This document shows positions 15,576-16,056 of a DNA stretch of 16,056 bases, piece by piece. Source of the DNA: a bacterium. Its GTDB lineage: Bacteria; Bacteroidota; Ignavibacteria; Kapaibacteriales; UBA2268. Numbering within the stretch: the stretch's first letter is position 1; each line of letters opens with the position of its first letter. The notes below the pieces were generated by a model. The model had not been told where the DNA came from, did no database searches, and saw only the letters and a program-made list of their open reading frames with translations. Both the position numbers and the translations under genes were made by a program. The stretch is taken from positions 1 through 16,056 of the forward strand of contig JAUHXN010000031.1 in the NCBI GenBank assembly GCA_030426865.1, in the 5' to 3' direction.

Positions 15576-16056
15576 TTAAGGTTTTAGGTTCTCAATTTTC
15601 CACAGAGTTGGTAGCTGCCAATCATATCTTACAGCTAATAATCGGAATACAACTACAGAAATAAGGCAAATTACTTCGATTGGTATTATGGGTATATCTA
15701 CATCTTGCAATAGGAAAAAGAATACACCACCAAAAATACAAGTTGTAGCATATATTTCTTTTTCAAAAATTAGTGGTATATTATTTAAAAGTATATCGCG
15801 AATAACTCCACCGAAACAAGCAGTTATAGTTCCTAATGCAATACAAATTGCAGGATGAAGACTCAATGATACTCCCGTTTGAACACCAACTACAGTGAAA
15901 AATCCTAAGCCAATAGAATCAAACAATAGTAAGATTTTGTGGTAGTTTTGCAATACCCTAGTAAATGAAATAGCTGCTATAGTACTTAGAATAACAACAA
16001 ACCCTGAACTCAGATCAAGCATCCATTTGACTGGTAATTCACCTATCAAGACATCA
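15576..16056 (-). CDS. TRIC/UPF0126 family membrane protein, 5' end cut by window edge
   Basis: Inner-membrane protein of the YicG/YadS (UPF0126, trimeric intracellular cation channel) family. Members have about 205 residues in two Gly-rich repeats of three membrane helices each. The visible 160 codons start in mid-gene: the sequence at the edge reads DVLIGELPVKW, which is the end of the first GGxxRD-V-L repeat signature. The second repeat signature is complete, TACFGGVIRDILLNN. Five to six hydrophobic helices follow one another to the C-terminus WKIENLKP. A TTG near 16049 is a leucine codon inside the gene, not a start, so roughly the first 45 residues lie beyond the window. Bacterial members are linked to cation or small-molecule flux, but the substrate here is unknown. 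There is no link to its neighbour beyond shared strand. Confidence 0.9.
   Translation of the reverse strand, partial: DVLIGELPVKWMLDLSSGFVVILSTIAAISFTRVLQNYHKILLLFDSIGLGFFTVVGVQTGVSLSLHPAICIALGTITACFGGVIRDILLNNIPLIFEKEIYATTCIFGGVFFFLLQDVDIPIIPIEVICLISVVVFRLLAVRYDWQLPTLWKIENLKP

Noticed and set aside
16047..16049. TTG as start codon of the TRIC-type gene
   Set aside because: The frame stays open to the window edge with conserved residues (DVLIGELP) upstream, so this is an internal leucine codon.

Overview
The window comes from an AT-rich bacterial chromosome, most likely a member of Bacteroidota (the wider FCB group is possible). Three things point there: promoter-like TAnnTTTG boxes, mostly weak Shine-Dalgarno sequences in A-rich leaders, and gene families typical of the phylum. 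Those families are a tripartite RND pump of about 1140 residues, a stand-alone HSDR_N-type PD-(D/E)XK protein, DUF4386, and a TolB-like/TPR/AraC fusion regulator. It holds 13 protein genes, two of them at or near an edge. I see no rRNA, tRNA, CRISPR array or insertion sequence. No gene-free stretch exceeds 300 bases; the longest is about 203.

Left part, 1-7980. A complete peptidase E gene (minus) diverges from a small HSDR_N nuclease-like gene (plus). The 3' end of the latter overlaps by 20 bp the 3' end of a four-gene minus-strand operon read tetR - tolC-like - membrane-fusion lipoprotein - RND permease (7834 down to 1213). The operon encodes a full tripartite efflux pump across inner membrane, periplasm and outer membrane, with a TetR repressor as first gene. 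A candidate promoter (7875-7906) and repeated TAGTTTCC elements precede tetR and suggest autoregulation. Three start codons here deserve attention: the tolC-like gene probably starts 39 bp inside its longest ORF, the lipoprotein gene starts with GTG, and the permease follows a short leader that is shared with another gene.

Middle part, 7981-11060. A large inner-membrane von Willebrand factor A protein (minus) diverges from a ferredoxin-NADP reductase-like flavoprotein (plus). The intergenic region between them contains an interrupted inverted repeat. A GC-rich hairpin with a T tract separates the flavoprotein gene from the next, convergent set.

Right part, 11061-16056, all on the minus strand. 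A 595-residue cytosolic regulator (TolB-like domain, TPRs, C-terminal AraC DNA-binding domain; TTG start) lies upstream of a zinc-independent MDR oxidoreductase and a DUF4386 membrane protein, which look like a two-gene operon. A near-perfect 24-bp palindrome and a TAnnTTTG box lie between regulator and operon. Upstream of the regulator are a secreted small beta-barrel-like protein with a 15-bp in-frame tandem repeat and a TRIC/UPF0126 membrane protein cut off by the window edge. Nothing here is clearly a new defence or mobile system. The most interesting parts are the fusion regulator with its possible palindromic operator, the permease with two extra membrane segments and a reduced set of proton-relay residues, and the repeat-expanded loop of the secreted protein.
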